A DNA stretch of 64,000 nt from Streptomyces globosus (GCF_003325375.1 NZ_CP030862.1:995501-1059500), one strand, 5' to 3'; counted from the stretch's first letter, positions 48,680 to 58,342 are shown. Notes: generated from the letters alone by a model not told the origin. Translations and numbers: made by a program.

Positions 48680-48732
48680 GGGGTGGCGGGCTCCTTGCGG
48701 TGGTGGTCGGGTGACATGGCAGTGTGGCAGCC

Positions 48733-49551
48733 ATGTGCGGACGGTATGCAGCGAGTCGCAGCCCCGAGGAGCTGGCGGAACTCTTCGGCGTCGAGCGCTG
48801 GGAGCCCGAGGAGGCCCTGGCACCCGACTGGAACGTGGCACCCACCAAGCAGGTCCGCATCGTCCTCGACCGCCCCCTGAAGGACGCCGCCGGCCCGCGT
48901 CCGGTTCGCCAGCTGCGCGTCGTGAAGTGGGGGCTCGTGCCCTCCTGGGCCGCGAACGCCGACGGAGCCGCCCGGATGATCAACGCCCGGGCGGAGACCC
49001 TCGCCGAGAAGCCGTCCTTCCGCCGCCCCTTCGCCCAGCGCCGCTGCATCGTCCCCGCCGACGGCTACTACGAGTGGGCCACCGGGCACGACGAGCGCCG
49101 CCTGGAGGTCGAAGGCCTCGGGAAGCGCTCCCGCAAGCAGCCCTACTTCGTCCTCCCCGCCGACGGCTCCGTCCTGGCCATGGCCGGCATCTACGAGTTC
49201 TGGCGCGACCCGGCCGTGCCCGCCGGCCGCCCCGGCGCCTGGTGGGCCACCTGCTCGGTGGTCACCACGGAGGCCGAGACCGCCCCGCTGGCCGCGGCCC
49301 CCGCCGACGGGCCGCGCTCGCTCTCCGAGATCCACCCGCGGATGCCGCTCGCGCTCACCCCCGACCGGTGGGACGCCTGGCTGGACCCGGCGAACACCGA
49401 CGCGGACGGCGCGCTCCAGGAGCTCCTCGCACCCCCGCCCGCCGGGCTGATGCGCGCCTACCCGGTCTCCACCGCGGTCAGCAGCGTCCGCAACAACGGC
49501 CCCGGGCTGCTGGCCGAACTCGACGCGCCGGAAGAGGCGACCCTGTTCTGA
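48733..49551 (+). CDS. SRAP-domain protein (HMCES/YedK family) for abasic-site protection
   Basis: This 272-aa protein is read from ATG 48733, so that Cys2 follows the Met (MCGRYAA), as required for the covalent DNA-protein crosslink. Conserved sites: [35 protein letters not shown] and [10 protein letters not shown] (catalytic His). The family binds abasic sites in single-stranded DNA, shielding them during replication. The next gene starts 17 bp downstream. Confidence 0.95.
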   Translation: MCGRYAASRSPEELAELFGVERWEPEEALAPDWNVAPTKQVRIVLDRPLKDAAGPRPVRQLRVVKWGLVPSWAANADGAARMINARAETLAEKPSFRRPFAQRRCIVPADGYYEWATGHDERRLEVEGLGKRSRKQPYFVLPADGSVLAMAGIYEFWRDPAVPAGRPGAWWATCSVVTTEAETAPLAAAPADGPRSLSEIHPRMPLALTPDRWDAWLDPANTDADGALQELLAPPPAGLMRAYPVSTAVSSVRNNGPGLLAELDAPEEATLF

Positions 49552-49568
49552 AACGGCAGGATGGGGCC

Positions 49569-50237
49569 ATGACCACGCGCACCCGGAGCGTCGAGACCCC
49601 CGCGGGCGAGGCCCGCATCACCTGGTACCCCGCGGCCGGCGGGGCCCGGCTCGTCCTGGCCCTCGGCCACGGTGCGGGCGGCGGCATCGAGGCCCGCGAC
49701 CTGCAGGCGCTGGCCGCCGGCCTGCCCGGCCGCGGCGTCACGGTCGCCCTCGTCGAGCAGCCCTGGAGGGTCGCCGGCCGGAGGGTCGCGGCCGCTCCCA
49801 AGGTGCTCGACGAGGGCTGGCGCGGCCTGTGGCCGGCACTGGCCGAGCCCGGCCTGCCGGTCGTGGCCGGCGGGCGCAGCGCGGGCGCCCGGGTGGCCTG
49901 CCGCACCGGGGCCGGCCTCGGCGCCGCCGGGGTGCTGGCGCTGGCGTTCCCGCTGCACCCGCCGGGCCGCCCCGAGCGGTCCCGGGCCGCGGAGCTGACC
50001 GGGGCGGGCCTGCCCGTCCTGGTCGTCCAGGGAGGCCGGGACCCGTTCGGGCGGCCCGAGGAGTTCCCGCCGCCCGGCCCGCCGGCGTACGAACTCCTGG
50101 AGGCGGCCGGGGGCGACCACGGCTTCGCGGTGCCGAAGAAGGGATCCCGCACCCAGGAGGAGGCCCTGGAGGCGATCACCGAGGGCGTTGCCGACTGGCT
50201 GGACCGGCTGGTCCCGGCCGCAGCCGCCGCGACCTGA
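49569..50237 (+). CDS. alpha/beta-hydrolase of the KANL3/Tex30 type
   Basis: This 222-aa protein is read from ATG 49569. It has [10 protein letters not shown] (oxyanion), nucleophile Ser in [10 protein letters not shown], Asp in [10 protein letters not shown] and His in GGDHGFAVP. The small size and motif set match the KANL3/Tex30 group of dienelactone-hydrolase-like proteins, of unknown substrate. Spacing of 17 bp suggests cotranscription with the SRAP gene. Confidence 0.88.
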   Translation: MTTRTRSVETPAGEARITWYPAAGGARLVLALGHGAGGGIEARDLQALAAGLPGRGVTVALVEQPWRVAGRRVAAAPKVLDEGWRGLWPALAEPGLPVVAGGRSAGARVACRTGAGLGAAGVLALAFPLHPPGRPERSRAAELTGAGLPVLVVQGGRDPFGRPEEFPPPGPPAYELLEAAGGDHGFAVPKKGSRTQEEALEAITEGVADWLDRLVPAAAAAT

Positions 50238-50264
50238 CGGATTCGGCAGAGCCCGCCCGGGAGG

Positions 50265-50290
50265 GGAATGCGCGGCCCGGCCATGGCGTT
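50265..50290 (+). promoter_or_regulatory. SigR-dependent promoter of sigR (p2 type)
   Basis: GGAAT (50265-50269), 18 nt, GTT (50288-50290): an exact match to the SigR consensus. It lies about 48 nt upstream of ATG 50338, so it would drive the long SigR form as positive autoregulation. Confidence 0.88.
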
Positions 50291-50337
50291 GTCCGGATGT
50301 CGGAACGCAGGGGACCGCGTCGGAGGAGAGCAAGCGC

Positions 50338-51147
50338 ATGACCCAGGTCATCAGCCAGAGCCGTCCGCAGGCCGAAGGGCTCGAATGGACGGTCCTGCCC
50401 GGGCCCAGGCGGGGCCCGCTCCGGGCGGCGGAGGGCCGGGATGGTCGACTATTCTCCGATTCGAGCGGGTCCGCACTCGGAGCCGCCACGCAGTCGGAGG
50501 AGGTGGGTCCTGTCGCTGGGACCGACGGAGGCCAGGCGGAGGAGACGGCCGCCGAGCGCAATGCGCGCTTCGAGCGGGACGCCCTCGGCTACCTCGACCA
50601 GATGTACTCGGCCGCGCTGCGCATGACGCGCAATCCGGCCGACGCCGAGGACCTGGTCCAGGAGACGTACGCGAAGGCGTACGCGTCCTTCCACCAGTTC
50701 CGTGAGGGCACCAACCTGAAGGCGTGGCTCTACCGCATTCTGACCAACACCTTCATCAACTCCTACCGCAAGAAGCAGCGCGAGCCGCAGCGCAGTGCGG
50801 CGGAGGAGATCGAGGACTGGCAGCTGGCGCGCGCCGAGTCGCACATGTCCACGGGCCTGAGGTCGGCCGAGTCGCAGGCACTCGACCACCTGCCCGACTC
50901 GGACGTGAAGGAGGCGCTCCAGGCCATTCCGGAGGAGTTCCGCATCGCGGTCTACCTTGCCGACGTGGAGGGCTTTGCGTACAAGGAGATCGCGGACATC
51001 ATGGGTACACCCATCGGTACGGTCATGTCCCGGCTGCACCGTGGCCGCCGTCAACTCCGCGGAATGCTGGAGGACTACGCCCGCGAGCGCGGGCTGGTCC
51101 CCGCCGGCGCGGGAGAGTCGAACGACCTGAAAGGCTCGGGCTCATGA
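50338..51147 (+). CDS. sigR: RNA polymerase sigma factor SigR (long form SigR' and short form)
   Basis: From ATG 50338 the product is 269 aa; from GTG 50503 (GGAGGAG upstream) it is 214 aa. The difference is exactly 55 residues, the size of the extension of the unstable SigR' isoform known in S. coelicolor. Region 2 ([23 protein letters not shown]) and region 4 ([26 protein letters not shown]) are complete. It directs thiol-oxidative stress genes. Its stop overlaps the rsrA start. p2 lies upstream of the long start. Confidence 0.95.
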   Translation: MTQVISQSRPQAEGLEWTVLPGPRRGPLRAAEGRDGRLFSDSSGSALGAATQSEEVGPVAGTDGGQAEETAAERNARFERDALGYLDQMYSAALRMTRNPADAEDLVQETYAKAYASFHQFREGTNLKAWLYRILTNTFINSYRKKQREPQRSAAEEIEDWQLARAESHMSTGLRSAESQALDHLPDSDVKEALQAIPEEFRIAVYLADVEGFAYKEIADIMGTPIGTVMSRLHRGRRQLRGMLEDYARERGLVPAGAGESNDLKGSGS

Positions 51148-51446
51148 GCTGCGGAGAGCCGCACGAGACGGAGTGCTCCGAGGTCCTGGACCACCTGTAC
51201 GAGTTCCTGGACCACGAGATGCCCGACAGCGACTGCACGAAGTTCGAGACGCATTTCGGCGAGTGCAATCCCTGTCTGGAGAAGTACGGCCTGGAAAAGG
51301 CCGTGAAGAAGCTGGTGAAGCGGTGCTGCGGCTCGGACGACGTGCCGAGCGACCTGCGCGCCAAGGTGATGGGGCGGATCGACCTGATCCGCTCCGGGCA
51401 GGCGGTGCCCGAGCACGACGTGACCGCCGATCCCGCCGCCGGCTGA
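51144..51446 (+). CDS. rsrA: zinc-binding anti-sigma factor RsrA
   Basis: This 100-aa protein starts at ATG 51144 overlapping the sigR TGA (ATGA, coupled). It is a ZAS-type anti-sigma with Cys in TECSEVLDH (about 11) and the HX3CX2C motif HFGECNPC (about 37-44). The redox-active cysteines form a disulfide upon oxidation and release SigR. A later CC pair (KRCCGSD) is also kept. Confidence 0.96.
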   Translation: MSCGEPHETECSEVLDHLYEFLDHEMPDSDCTKFETHFGECNPCLEKYGLEKAVKKLVKRCCGSDDVPSDLRAKVMGRIDLIRSGQAVPEHDVTADPAAG

Positions 51447-51706
51447 CCGCGCCGCGGGCGGCCCCGCCGCCCCGTTCACCCGAAGGTGCCAATCCGCGGG
51501 CGTTCGTACGGAGCGGCGCCGGAAACCGGCCCCCGCATCAGGGGGCCGAGCCGTTTTTCCGGGCCGGACGTGACGGAGTCACCCCCCTCCCGCCGGGGTA
51601 ACCCATGGGTAATGAGCGGCCGTCCGAGTGGGCATGGTTGGATGCGAGTAGGAGCGTCCGTGAGGGTGTCCGCAAGGCTTCACCGTTGGACCGGCAGGCG
51701 GGAATC

Positions 51707-52696
51707 GTGAGGATCTTCGGGAAGGTACGGCATAGGCCCTCCGCCTCGTGGCGGCAGGCCACCGACCGAGCGTTCACACTGATCGGCGACGGTCGGTACG
51801 AGGACGCGGGTGCGCTGCTGACCAGAGCCGCCGACCTGGAGCCCTGGCTGTCCGAGTCGTGGTTCAACCTGGCGCTGCTGCACAAGTTCCGGCACGACTG
51901 GGAGCAGGCGCGCGCCGCGGGCCTGCGGGCGGTCGCCCTCCTGGACCGGGAGGCCGGCGCCCCCGACTGGTGGAACGTCGGCATCGCGGCGACCGCCCTC
52001 CAGGACTGGCCGCTGGCCCGGCGGGCCTGGCAGGCGTACGGGCTGAAGGTGCCCGGCGACCCGTACGGCAAGGGCGGCGAACCGGTCGGCATGGAACTCG
52101 GCAGCGCGGCCGTGCGGCTCTCCCCCGAGGGGGAGGCCGAGGTCGTCTGGGGCCGCCGGCTCGATCCGGCCCGCATCGAGGTCCTGTCGATCCCGCTGCC
52201 CTCCTCGGGGCGGCGCTGGGGCGAGGTCGTCCTGCACGACGGCGTGCCGAACGGCGAGCGCATCACCGCGGCAGGCCCCTCCTACCCCGTCTTCGACGAG
52301 ATCGAGCTGTGGGCGCCCTCGCCGGTGCCGACCTGGGTCGTGCTGCTGGAGGCCGCCGCCGAGTCCGACCGGGACGCGCTCGAACAGCTCGCGTCCGACG
52401 CGGGGTTCGCCGCCGAGGACTGGTCCTCCTCCGTTCGGCTGCTGTGCCGGACCTGCTCCGAGAGCGCGATGCCGAGCGGCGAGGGCGACGGGGAGCACCT
52501 CGACCCGCACGACCACAGCGAACCGGGCCACCCCGGGCCGCTCGGGCACCGCACGGCCGGATCGGGCTCCCTGTGGGTGCCGGAGCGGGAGTGCGGCATC
52601 GCGGCGCCCGCCGGCCTGGTGCAGGGGCTCCTCGACGGCTGGGTCGCGGACAGCCCCGACACCCGTGCTTGGCGGGATCTCGAAGAAGTCTGCTGA
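51707..52696 (+). CDS. TPR-containing conserved protein of unknown function
   Basis: This 329-aa protein is read from GTG 51707 (MRIFGKVRHRPSASWRQATDRAF); an ATG at 51605 would add 34 residues. TPR-like helices cover about 15-110 (LIGDGRYEDAGALLTRAADLEPWLSESWFNLALLHK, key residues WFNLALL). A beta-rich, Trp-containing C-terminal domain follows, with paired cysteines CRTCSES near 255. No known family name was recognised. It lies between rsrA and def on the same strand. Confidence 0.7.
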   Translation: MRIFGKVRHRPSASWRQATDRAFTLIGDGRYEDAGALLTRAADLEPWLSESWFNLALLHKFRHDWEQARAAGLRAVALLDREAGAPDWWNVGIAATALQDWPLARRAWQAYGLKVPGDPYGKGGEPVGMELGSAAVRLSPEGEAEVVWGRRLDPARIEVLSIPLPSSGRRWGEVVLHDGVPNGERITAAGPSYPVFDEIELWAPSPVPTWVVLLEAAAESDRDALEQLASDAGFAAEDWSSSVRLLCRTCSESAMPSGEGDGEHLDPHDHSEPGHPGPLGHRTAGSGSLWVPERECGIAAPAGLVQGLLDGWVADSPDTRAWRDLEEVC

Positions 52697-52763
52697 CCGG
52701 GCACCGTAGGCTGTACCGGCACAATCGGTGAACGGGTCGACCCACGGAAGGCTTACGGCGGAC

Positions 52764-53399
52764 ATGGCGCAGCAGGAGAACGAGGTCATCGCGGTGGACG
52801 ACGACGGTTACGTCGTGGACACCGAGGACTGTGAGGCGCGCGAGCTCGCCCACCGCGAGCGCGGCACCGCCCGTCCCATCACGGTGGTCGGCAACCCGGT
52901 GCTGCACCGCGAGTGCAAGGACGTCACCGAGTTCGGCGACGAACTGGCCAAGCTGATCGACGACATGTTCGCCAGCCAGAAGGCCGCCGAGGGCGTCGGA
53001 CTCGCCGCGAACCAGATCGGCGTGGACGCCAAGGTCTTCGTCTACGACTGCCCGGACGACGAGGGCGTCCGCCACACCGGCGTTGTCGTCAACCCCAGGC
53101 TCGTGGAGCTGCCGGCCGGCTCCCGCGTCCTCGACGACTCCAACGAGGGCTGCCTGTCCGTCCCGACCGCCTACGCCTCGCTGGCCCGCCCGGACTACGC
53201 CGAGGTCACCGGGCAGGACGCCCAGGGCAACCCGATCAAGGTGAGGGGCACCGGCTACTTCGCGCGCTGCCTCCAGCACGAGACGGACCACCTGTACGGC
53301 TACCTGTACATCGACCGCCTCTCCAAGCGGGACCGCAAGGACGCCCTGCGGCAGATGGCCGAGGGCACCCCGCGCTACGAGACCGTGCCGAACGACTGA
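52764..53399 (+). CDS. def: peptide deformylase
   Basis: This 211-aa protein is read from ATG 52764. All three PDF motifs are present: [17 protein letters not shown] and QHETDHLYG (HExxH metal site). It removes the formyl group from nascent N-terminal Met in the cytosol. An acidic N-terminal extension of about 35 residues precedes the catalytic core. Confidence 0.96.
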   Translation: MAQQENEVIAVDDDGYVVDTEDCEARELAHRERGTARPITVVGNPVLHRECKDVTEFGDELAKLIDDMFASQKAAEGVGLAANQIGVDAKVFVYDCPDDEGVRHTGVVVNPRLVELPAGSRVLDDSNEGCLSVPTAYASLARPDYAEVTGQDAQGNPIKVRGTGYFARCLQHETDHLYGYLYIDRLSKRDRKDALRQMAEGTPRYETVPND

Positions 53400-53443
53400 C
53401 GCGGCGAGGCGGTCCGCGGCGGCGCGGCGGCCGGCCCCCGGCC

Positions 53444-54421
53444 TCAGGCCGCCGTGCCGCCCGGACCGCGGAAGGTGCGGCGGAAGGCGTTCGGCGTCGT
53501 GCCGAGGGTCCGCAGGAAGTGGTGGCGCAGTGCGGCCGCGCTGCCGAAGCCGCAGCGGCCCGCGATGGCGTCCACCGTGTCGTCCGTGGCTTCCAGAAGC
53601 TCCTGCGCCAGCAGCACGCGCTGCCGCAGCACCCACTGGTAGGGGGTCGTCCCCGTCTCCTGCAGGAAGCGGCGCGCGAAGGTCCGCGGGGACATCCGGG
53701 CCCGCTCCGCGAGCTGCTCGACGGTGATCTCCTCGGCCAGGTGGCCTGCCATCCACGCGATCACCCCGCCGACCGCGTCGCCGGACGCACGGGGCAGCGG
53801 GCGGCGGATGTACTGGGCCTGGCCGCCGTCCCGGTGCGGCGGCACCACCATCCGCCGGGCCACCACCCCCGCCGCCTCCGCGCCGTGCTCCTGCCGCAGC
53901 AGGTGCAGGCAGGCGTCGATCCCCGAGGCCGTGCCCGCGGCGGTCACCACCGGGCCCTCGTCCACGTACAGCACGCCGGGGTCGACGACGGCCCGCGGGA
54001 AGCGACGCGCCAGGGTCTCGGCGTGCATCCAGTGCGTCGTGCAGCGCCGGCCGTCGAGCAGCCCGGCCGCGCCCAGCACGAAGGCGCCGCTGCACACGCT
54101 GAGTACCCGCGCCCCGCGGTCCACGGCCCGGCGCAGGGCCGCCAGCAGCGGCTCCGGGTACGTGCGCGCGGCGGCGCCGCGGTCGGCCGGGACGCAGACC
54201 AGGTCCGCCTCGTCCAGGCGCTCCACCCCGTGTGGGGCGACCACGTCGAAGTGCCCGTCGCCGGCGGGGGTGCGGCGGTCGCCCACCGCGCAGACCGCGA
54301 AGTCGAACGCCGGCAGCCCCTCCGCACTGCGGTCGATGCCGAACACCTCGCAGAAGATGCCCAGCTCGAAGGGGGCTACCCCGGGCATCAGCGCCACAGC
54401 CACGTTCTTCAGCACGACCAC
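53444..54421 (-). CDS. nrdS: AraC-family regulator with DJ-1/PfpI domain, NrdS
   Basis: This 325-aa protein has a DJ-1/PfpI-like N-terminal domain (about 5-175) with SVCSGAFVLGAAGLLDGRR, then two HTH motifs of the AraC type (ITVEQLAERARMSPRTFARRF and DAIAGRCGFGSAAALRHHF). The gene follows nrdA-nrdB on the same strand, the place of nrdS in the nrdABS operon of S. coelicolor. A 139-bp gap with a strong hairpin separates it from nrdB. GTG 54421 has a weak RBS; GTG 54415 is an alternative. Confidence 0.88.
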   Translation of the reverse strand: MVVLKNVAVALMPGVAPFELGIFCEVFGIDRSAEGLPAFDFAVCAVGDRRTPAGDGHFDVVAPHGVERLDEADLVCVPADRGAAARTYPEPLLAALRRAVDRGARVLSVCSGAFVLGAAGLLDGRRCTTHWMHAETLARRFPRAVVDPGVLYVDEGPVVTAAGTASGIDACLHLLRQEHGAEAAGVVARRMVVPPHRDGGQAQYIRRPLPRASGDAVGGVIAWMAGHLAEEITVEQLAERARMSPRTFARRFLQETGTTPYQWVLRQRVLLAQELLEATDDTVDAIAGRCGFGSAAALRHHFLRTLGTTPNAFRRTFRGPGGTAA

Positions 54422-54480
54422 AGTCTGGCAGGAACCCAGGCGTACGTGGATCTCCTGCCATGCGGTCTGCTCGGAAACGC

Positions 54481-54523
54481 CGGATCGGCCGGCCGCTGCG
54501 CGAGGCAGCCGCCGGCCGATCCG
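54481..54523 (-). terminator. hairpin between nrdB and nrdS
   Basis: Perfect 13-bp arms (CGGATCGGCCGGC and complement) enclose a 17-nt loop that has its own GCTGC/GCAGC pairing. It is a partial terminator or mRNA-processing site inside the operon. Confidence 0.7.
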
Positions 54524-54560
54524 GAGGTGGTGCGGGAGCGGCCGCGGCGGGCCGCAGCCG

Positions 54561-55568
54561 TCAGAAGTCCTCGTCCAGGTCGACGGTGCCCTCGACCGCG
54601 ACCTGGTACGCCGACGGGCGGCGCTCGAAGAAGTTCGTCAGCTCCTGCACGCCCTGGAGCTCCATGAACGAGAACGGGTTCTGCGAGCCGTACACCGGCG
54701 GGAAGCCGAGGCGCACCAGGCGCTGGTCGGCGACGCACTCCAGGTACTCGCGCATCGACTCGGTGTTCATGCCGGGCAGGCCGTCGCCGCACAGGTCGCG
54801 GCCGAACTGGAGCTCCGCCTCGACGGCTTCCTTCAGCATGTCCGTGACCTGCTGCCGCAGCGCGTCGTCGAAGAGCTCCGGCTCCTCCTTGCGGACCGTG
54901 TCCACGACCTCGAACGCGAAGTTCATGTGCATGGTCTCGTCGCGGAAGACCCAGTTCGTGCCGGTCGCCAGGCCGTGCAGCAGGCCGCGCGAGCGGAACC
55001 AGTACACGTACGCGAAGGCGCCGTAGAAGAACAGGCCCTCGATGCACGCGGCGAAGCAGATCAGGTTCAGCAGGAAGCGGCGGCGGTCGGCCTGCGTCTC
55101 CAGCCGGTCGATCTTCTCGACCGAGTCCATCCACTTGAAGCAGAACTGCGCCTTCTCGCGGATGGAGGGGATGTTCTCCACCGCCGCGAAGGCGGCCGCG
55201 CGGTCGTCGGGATCGGGCAGGTAGGTGTCGAGCAGCGTCAGGTAGAACTGGACGTGCACGGCCTCCTCGAACAGCTGGCGCGACAGGTACAGGCGCGCCT
55301 CCGGGGAGTTGATGTGCTTGTACAGCGTCAGGACCAGGTTGTTCGCCACGATCGAGTCGCCCGTCGCGAAGAACGCGACCAGGCGGCCGATCATGTGCTG
55401 CTCGGCGGGCGTCAGCTTCGCCAGGTCGGCCACGTCCGAGTGGAGGTCGACCTCCTCCACCGTCCACGTGTTCTTGATCGCGTCCCGGTAGCGCTCGTAG
55501 AAGTCCGGGTAGCGCATCGGGCGGAGCGTCAGCTCGAAGCCGGGGTCGAGCAGGTTCTTGTCGGTCAT
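54561..55568 (-). CDS. nrdB: class Ia ribonucleotide reductase small subunit (R2)
   Basis: This 335-aa protein has diiron ligands in LFEEAVHVQFY (Glu, His) and FRDETMHMNF, with the radical Tyr four residues after the His (HVQFY), so it is the Tyr-radical type and not the Phe-containing class Ic. It supplies the radical to NrdA to reduce ribonucleotides to deoxyribonucleotides. The ATG is 58 bp after nrdA. It is controlled by the cobalamin riboswitch ahead of nrdA. Confidence 0.96.
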   Translation of the reverse strand: MTDKNLLDPGFELTLRPMRYPDFYERYRDAIKNTWTVEEVDLHSDVADLAKLTPAEQHMIGRLVAFFATGDSIVANNLVLTLYKHINSPEARLYLSRQLFEEAVHVQFYLTLLDTYLPDPDDRAAAFAAVENIPSIREKAQFCFKWMDSVEKIDRLETQADRRRFLLNLICFAACIEGLFFYGAFAYVYWFRSRGLLHGLATGTNWVFRDETMHMNFAFEVVDTVRKEEPELFDDALRQQVTDMLKEAVEAELQFGRDLCGDGLPGMNTESMREYLECVADQRLVRLGFPPVYGSQNPFSFMELQGVQELTNFFERRPSAYQVAVEGTVDLDEDF

Positions 55569-55626
55569 AGCAGTCGGCGCGCGCGGCGCCGTCCTCCAGG
55601 AGTGGTGGTCGGGTGGCGGGAGCGGG

Positions 55627-58029
55627 TTACTGGCAGGCTTCGCAGGACTCGGGGTTCTCCAGCGAGCAGGCCAGCGCGTCGGCGTCCACGGCCTGCGGCA
55701 GCGGGGTCGCGGCGGCCGGGACGGCGGCGCCCGACGCGGCCCGGGCGATCTTCGTCGCCGGACGCGACCGCAGGTAGTAGGTCGTCTTCAGACCCTGCTT
55801 CCAGGCGTACGCGTACATCGACGACAGCTTGCCGATGGTCGGCGTCTCCATGAACAGGTTCAGCGACTGCGACTGGTCCAGGTACGGGGTCCGGGCCGCC
55901 GCCATGTCGATCAGGCCGCGCTGCGGGATCTCCCACGCCGTCCGGTACAGCTCGCGGACGTCGGCCGGGATCCAGTTGAAGCCCTGAACCGAGCCGGACG
56001 AGTCGCGCAGCGCCTCGCGGGTCTGCGCGTCCCACACGCCGAGCTTCTTCAGGTCCTCCACCAGGTAGGCGTTGACCTGGAGGAACTCACCCGACAGCGT
56101 CTCGCGCTTGAACAGGTTCGACACCTGCGGCTCGATGCACTCGTACACGCCCGCGATCGAGGCGATCGTCGCCGTCGGCGCGATGGCCAGCAGCAGCGAG
56201 TTGCGCATGCCGGTCTCGGCGATCCGGGTGCGCAGCGCCTCCCAGCGCTCCGGCCAGGCCCGCTCGGTGCCGTAGTGGTCGGGGTGCAGCACACCCTGCG
56301 CGGTACGGGTCTCCGCCCACGCCGGGACGGGGCCGTGCTTCTCCGCGAGGTCCGCGGAGGCCTCGTACGCCGCGAGCATGATGCGCTCGGCAATCTTCGT
56401 GGACAGCGCCTTCGCCTCGGCGGAGTCGAAGGGCAGGCGCAGCTTGAAGAAGACGTCCTGCAGGCCCATCGCACCCAGGCCCACCGGGCGCCACTTGGCG
56501 TTGGAGCGGCCGGCCTGCTCCGTCGGGTAGAAGTTGATGTCCACCACGCGGTCGAGGAAGGTCACGGCCGTGCGGACGGTCTCGTCCAGGCGCTCCCAGT
56601 CCATCTCGCCGGTCTCGGCGAGCACGAACGCGCCGAGGTTGACCGAGCCGAGGTTGCAGACGGCGGTCTCGCCGTCGTTGGTGACCTCGATGATCTCGGT
56701 GCACAGGTTGGAGGAGTGGACGACCGTGCCGGGGAGCGCGGTCTGGTTCGCGGTCCGGTTGGAGGCGTCCTTGAACGTCATCCAGCCCTGGCCGGTCTGC
56801 GCGAGGGTGCGCATCATGCGGCCGTACAGCTCGCGGGCGGGCATGGTCTTCTTGGCGAGCCCGGCCTGCTCGGCCTTGGTGTAGGCGGCGTCGAACTCCT
56901 CGCCGTACAGGTCGACCAGCTCGGGGACGTCGGACGGGGAGAACAGCGACCACTCGCCGTCGGCGTTCACGCGGCGCATGAACTCGTCGGGGATCCAGTG
57001 CGCGAGGTTCAGGTTGTGCGTGCGGCGGGCGTCCTCGCCGGTGTTGTCGCGCAGCTCCAGGAACTCCTCGATGTCCGCGTGCCAGGTCTCCAGGTAGACG
57101 GCGGCGGCGCCCTTGCGGCGGCCGCCCTGGTTCACGGCGGCGACGGAGGCGTCGAGGGTCTTCAGGAACGGGACGATGCCGTTGGAGTGGCCGTTCGTGC
57201 CGCGGATCAGGGAGCCGCGGGCGCGGATGCGCGAGTACGACAGGCCGATGCCGCCGGCGTGCTTCGACAGGCGCGCCACCTGGTGGTAGCGGTCGTAGAT
57301 CGAGTCGAGCTCGTCCAGCGGGGAGTCCAGCAGGTAGCAGGAGGACATCTGCGGGTGCCGGGTGCCGGAGTTGAAGAGGGTGGGCGACGACGGCAGGTAG
57401 TCCAGGCGGCTCATCAGCCGGTAGAGGGAGGCGACTTCCTCGACGGCGGCGGCGCTGTCGTCGGCGGCGAGGCCGCAGGCGACGCGCAGCATGAAGTGCT
57501 GCGGGGTCTCGATGACCTGGCGGGTGATCGGGTGGCGCAGCAGGTAGCGGCTGTGCAGGGTGCGCAGGCCGAAGAAGCCGAAGCGGTCGTCGGCGCCCTC
57601 GGCGAGGGTGTGCTCGACGAGCGCGTCGAGGCGGCTCGCGTGGAGGCGGACGAACTCGGCGGTGCGGTCGGCGATCAGGCCCTCGCGGTGGCCGACCTCG
57701 ACGGACGCGGAGAAGGAGGTCGAGCCCTGGCTCGCGGCCTCCTCGGCGACGGCGACCGTCAGCAGCCGGGCGGCGAGCCGGGAGTACGCCGGGTCCTCCG
57801 AGATCAGGCCGGCGGCGGCCTCGGTGGCCAGCCCGCGCAGCTCGGCCTCGTCGGCGGCGGCGCTGCGGCCGCGGAGCGCGGCGGCGGCGACACGGCCGGG
57901 GTCGGTGTCGGGAAGGTCGGCGGTCAGCTCGGTGAGGGTGCGCAGCAGCGCGGCCCCGGGGCCCCCGGCCTCAGCTCCGTGGTCGGACGGGTCGGACTCG
58001 GCGCGCGGTGCGGAAGGCGCGATGGTCAC
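55627..58029 (-). CDS. nrdA: class Ia ribonucleotide reductase large subunit
   Basis: This 800-aa protein is read from GTG 58029. Active-site residues: Cys in HPQMSSCYLL, Cys and Glu in SSNLCTEIIE, Cys in AVCNLGSVNL, radical-path Tyr pair in KTTYYLRSR, and C-terminal shuttle Cys in ENPESCEACQ. The N-terminal 100 residues lack the VxKRDG pattern of an ATP-cone, so classical dATP shut-off may be absent. Expression is under a B12 riboswitch, consistent with replacement by the B12-dependent enzyme when cobalamin is present. Confidence 0.96.
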   Translation of the reverse strand: MTIAPSAPRAESDPSDHGAEAGGPGAALLRTLTELTADLPDTDPGRVAAAALRGRSAAADEAELRGLATEAAAGLISEDPAYSRLAARLLTVAVAEEAASQGSTSFSASVEVGHREGLIADRTAEFVRLHASRLDALVEHTLAEGADDRFGFFGLRTLHSRYLLRHPITRQVIETPQHFMLRVACGLAADDSAAAVEEVASLYRLMSRLDYLPSSPTLFNSGTRHPQMSSCYLLDSPLDELDSIYDRYHQVARLSKHAGGIGLSYSRIRARGSLIRGTNGHSNGIVPFLKTLDASVAAVNQGGRRKGAAAVYLETWHADIEEFLELRDNTGEDARRTHNLNLAHWIPDEFMRRVNADGEWSLFSPSDVPELVDLYGEEFDAAYTKAEQAGLAKKTMPARELYGRMMRTLAQTGQGWMTFKDASNRTANQTALPGTVVHSSNLCTEIIEVTNDGETAVCNLGSVNLGAFVLAETGEMDWERLDETVRTAVTFLDRVVDINFYPTEQAGRSNAKWRPVGLGAMGLQDVFFKLRLPFDSAEAKALSTKIAERIMLAAYEASADLAEKHGPVPAWAETRTAQGVLHPDHYGTERAWPERWEALRTRIAETGMRNSLLLAIAPTATIASIAGVYECIEPQVSNLFKRETLSGEFLQVNAYLVEDLKKLGVWDAQTREALRDSSGSVQGFNWIPADVRELYRTAWEIPQRGLIDMAAARTPYLDQSQSLNLFMETPTIGKLSSMYAYAWKQGLKTTYYLRSRPATKIARAASGAAVPAAATPLPQAVDADALACSLENPESCEACQ

Positions 58030-58188
58030 GGGGGGAGCTCTCCCTCGCTCGGCTCCGGGGCACCGGCGGTGCGGGCGCGAGCGGGCGCGCGCGGGCAGGG
58101 CCCGGCAAGGGCGGCACCGCGCGTCGTCCGCAGGCCCTACCGCGAGGCCCGGACGTGGTCGGCACCCGGTTCGGTCGAGCCGGGCGCA

Positions 58189-58286
58189 CTGTCGGCAGGT
58201 CGTCGGACTTCGGTGACACCGATGGGTGTACTTCATACCGTTGCGGGACAGTTCCGGATTCCCACCGGATTCCCCTGCGGCGACAG
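58189..58286 (-). promoter_or_regulatory. cobalamin (B12) riboswitch controlling nrdABS
   Basis: Read on the minus strand, CTGTCG (58286-58281) opens P1 and pairs with CGACAG (58194-58189). Between them are the class signatures GGGAATCCGGTGGGAATCCG, CTGTCCCGCAACGGT and the GACGACCTGCC end. A possible expression hairpin follows at 58184-58165. It lies 160 nt ahead of nrdA. Cobalamin binding is known to switch off this operon in S. coelicolor. Confidence 0.93.
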
Positions 58287-58326
58287 CGAGGATGAGCATA
58301 CATGTGGTGGGCGCCCTCTGTGTGAC

Positions 58327-58342
58327 CCCCTAGATGTTGTGT
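58327..58342 (-). promoter_or_regulatory. candidate NrdR box upstream of the riboswitch
   Basis: On the minus strand ACACAACATCTAGGGG matches 12-13 of 16 positions of the NrdR consensus as I recall it. A second box at the usual spacing is not clear. It lies upstream of a TATGCT -10-like element (58300-58295). Confidence 0.35.

Noticed and set aside
51700-51730. GGAAT near the TPR gene start as a SigR promoter
   Set aside because: No GTT at 18 or 19 nt and it lies inside the coding start region.
58255-58280. GGGAAT motif as a SigR promoter ahead of nrdA
   Set aside because: It is part of the conserved riboswitch core and the base 18 nt downstream does not give GTT.
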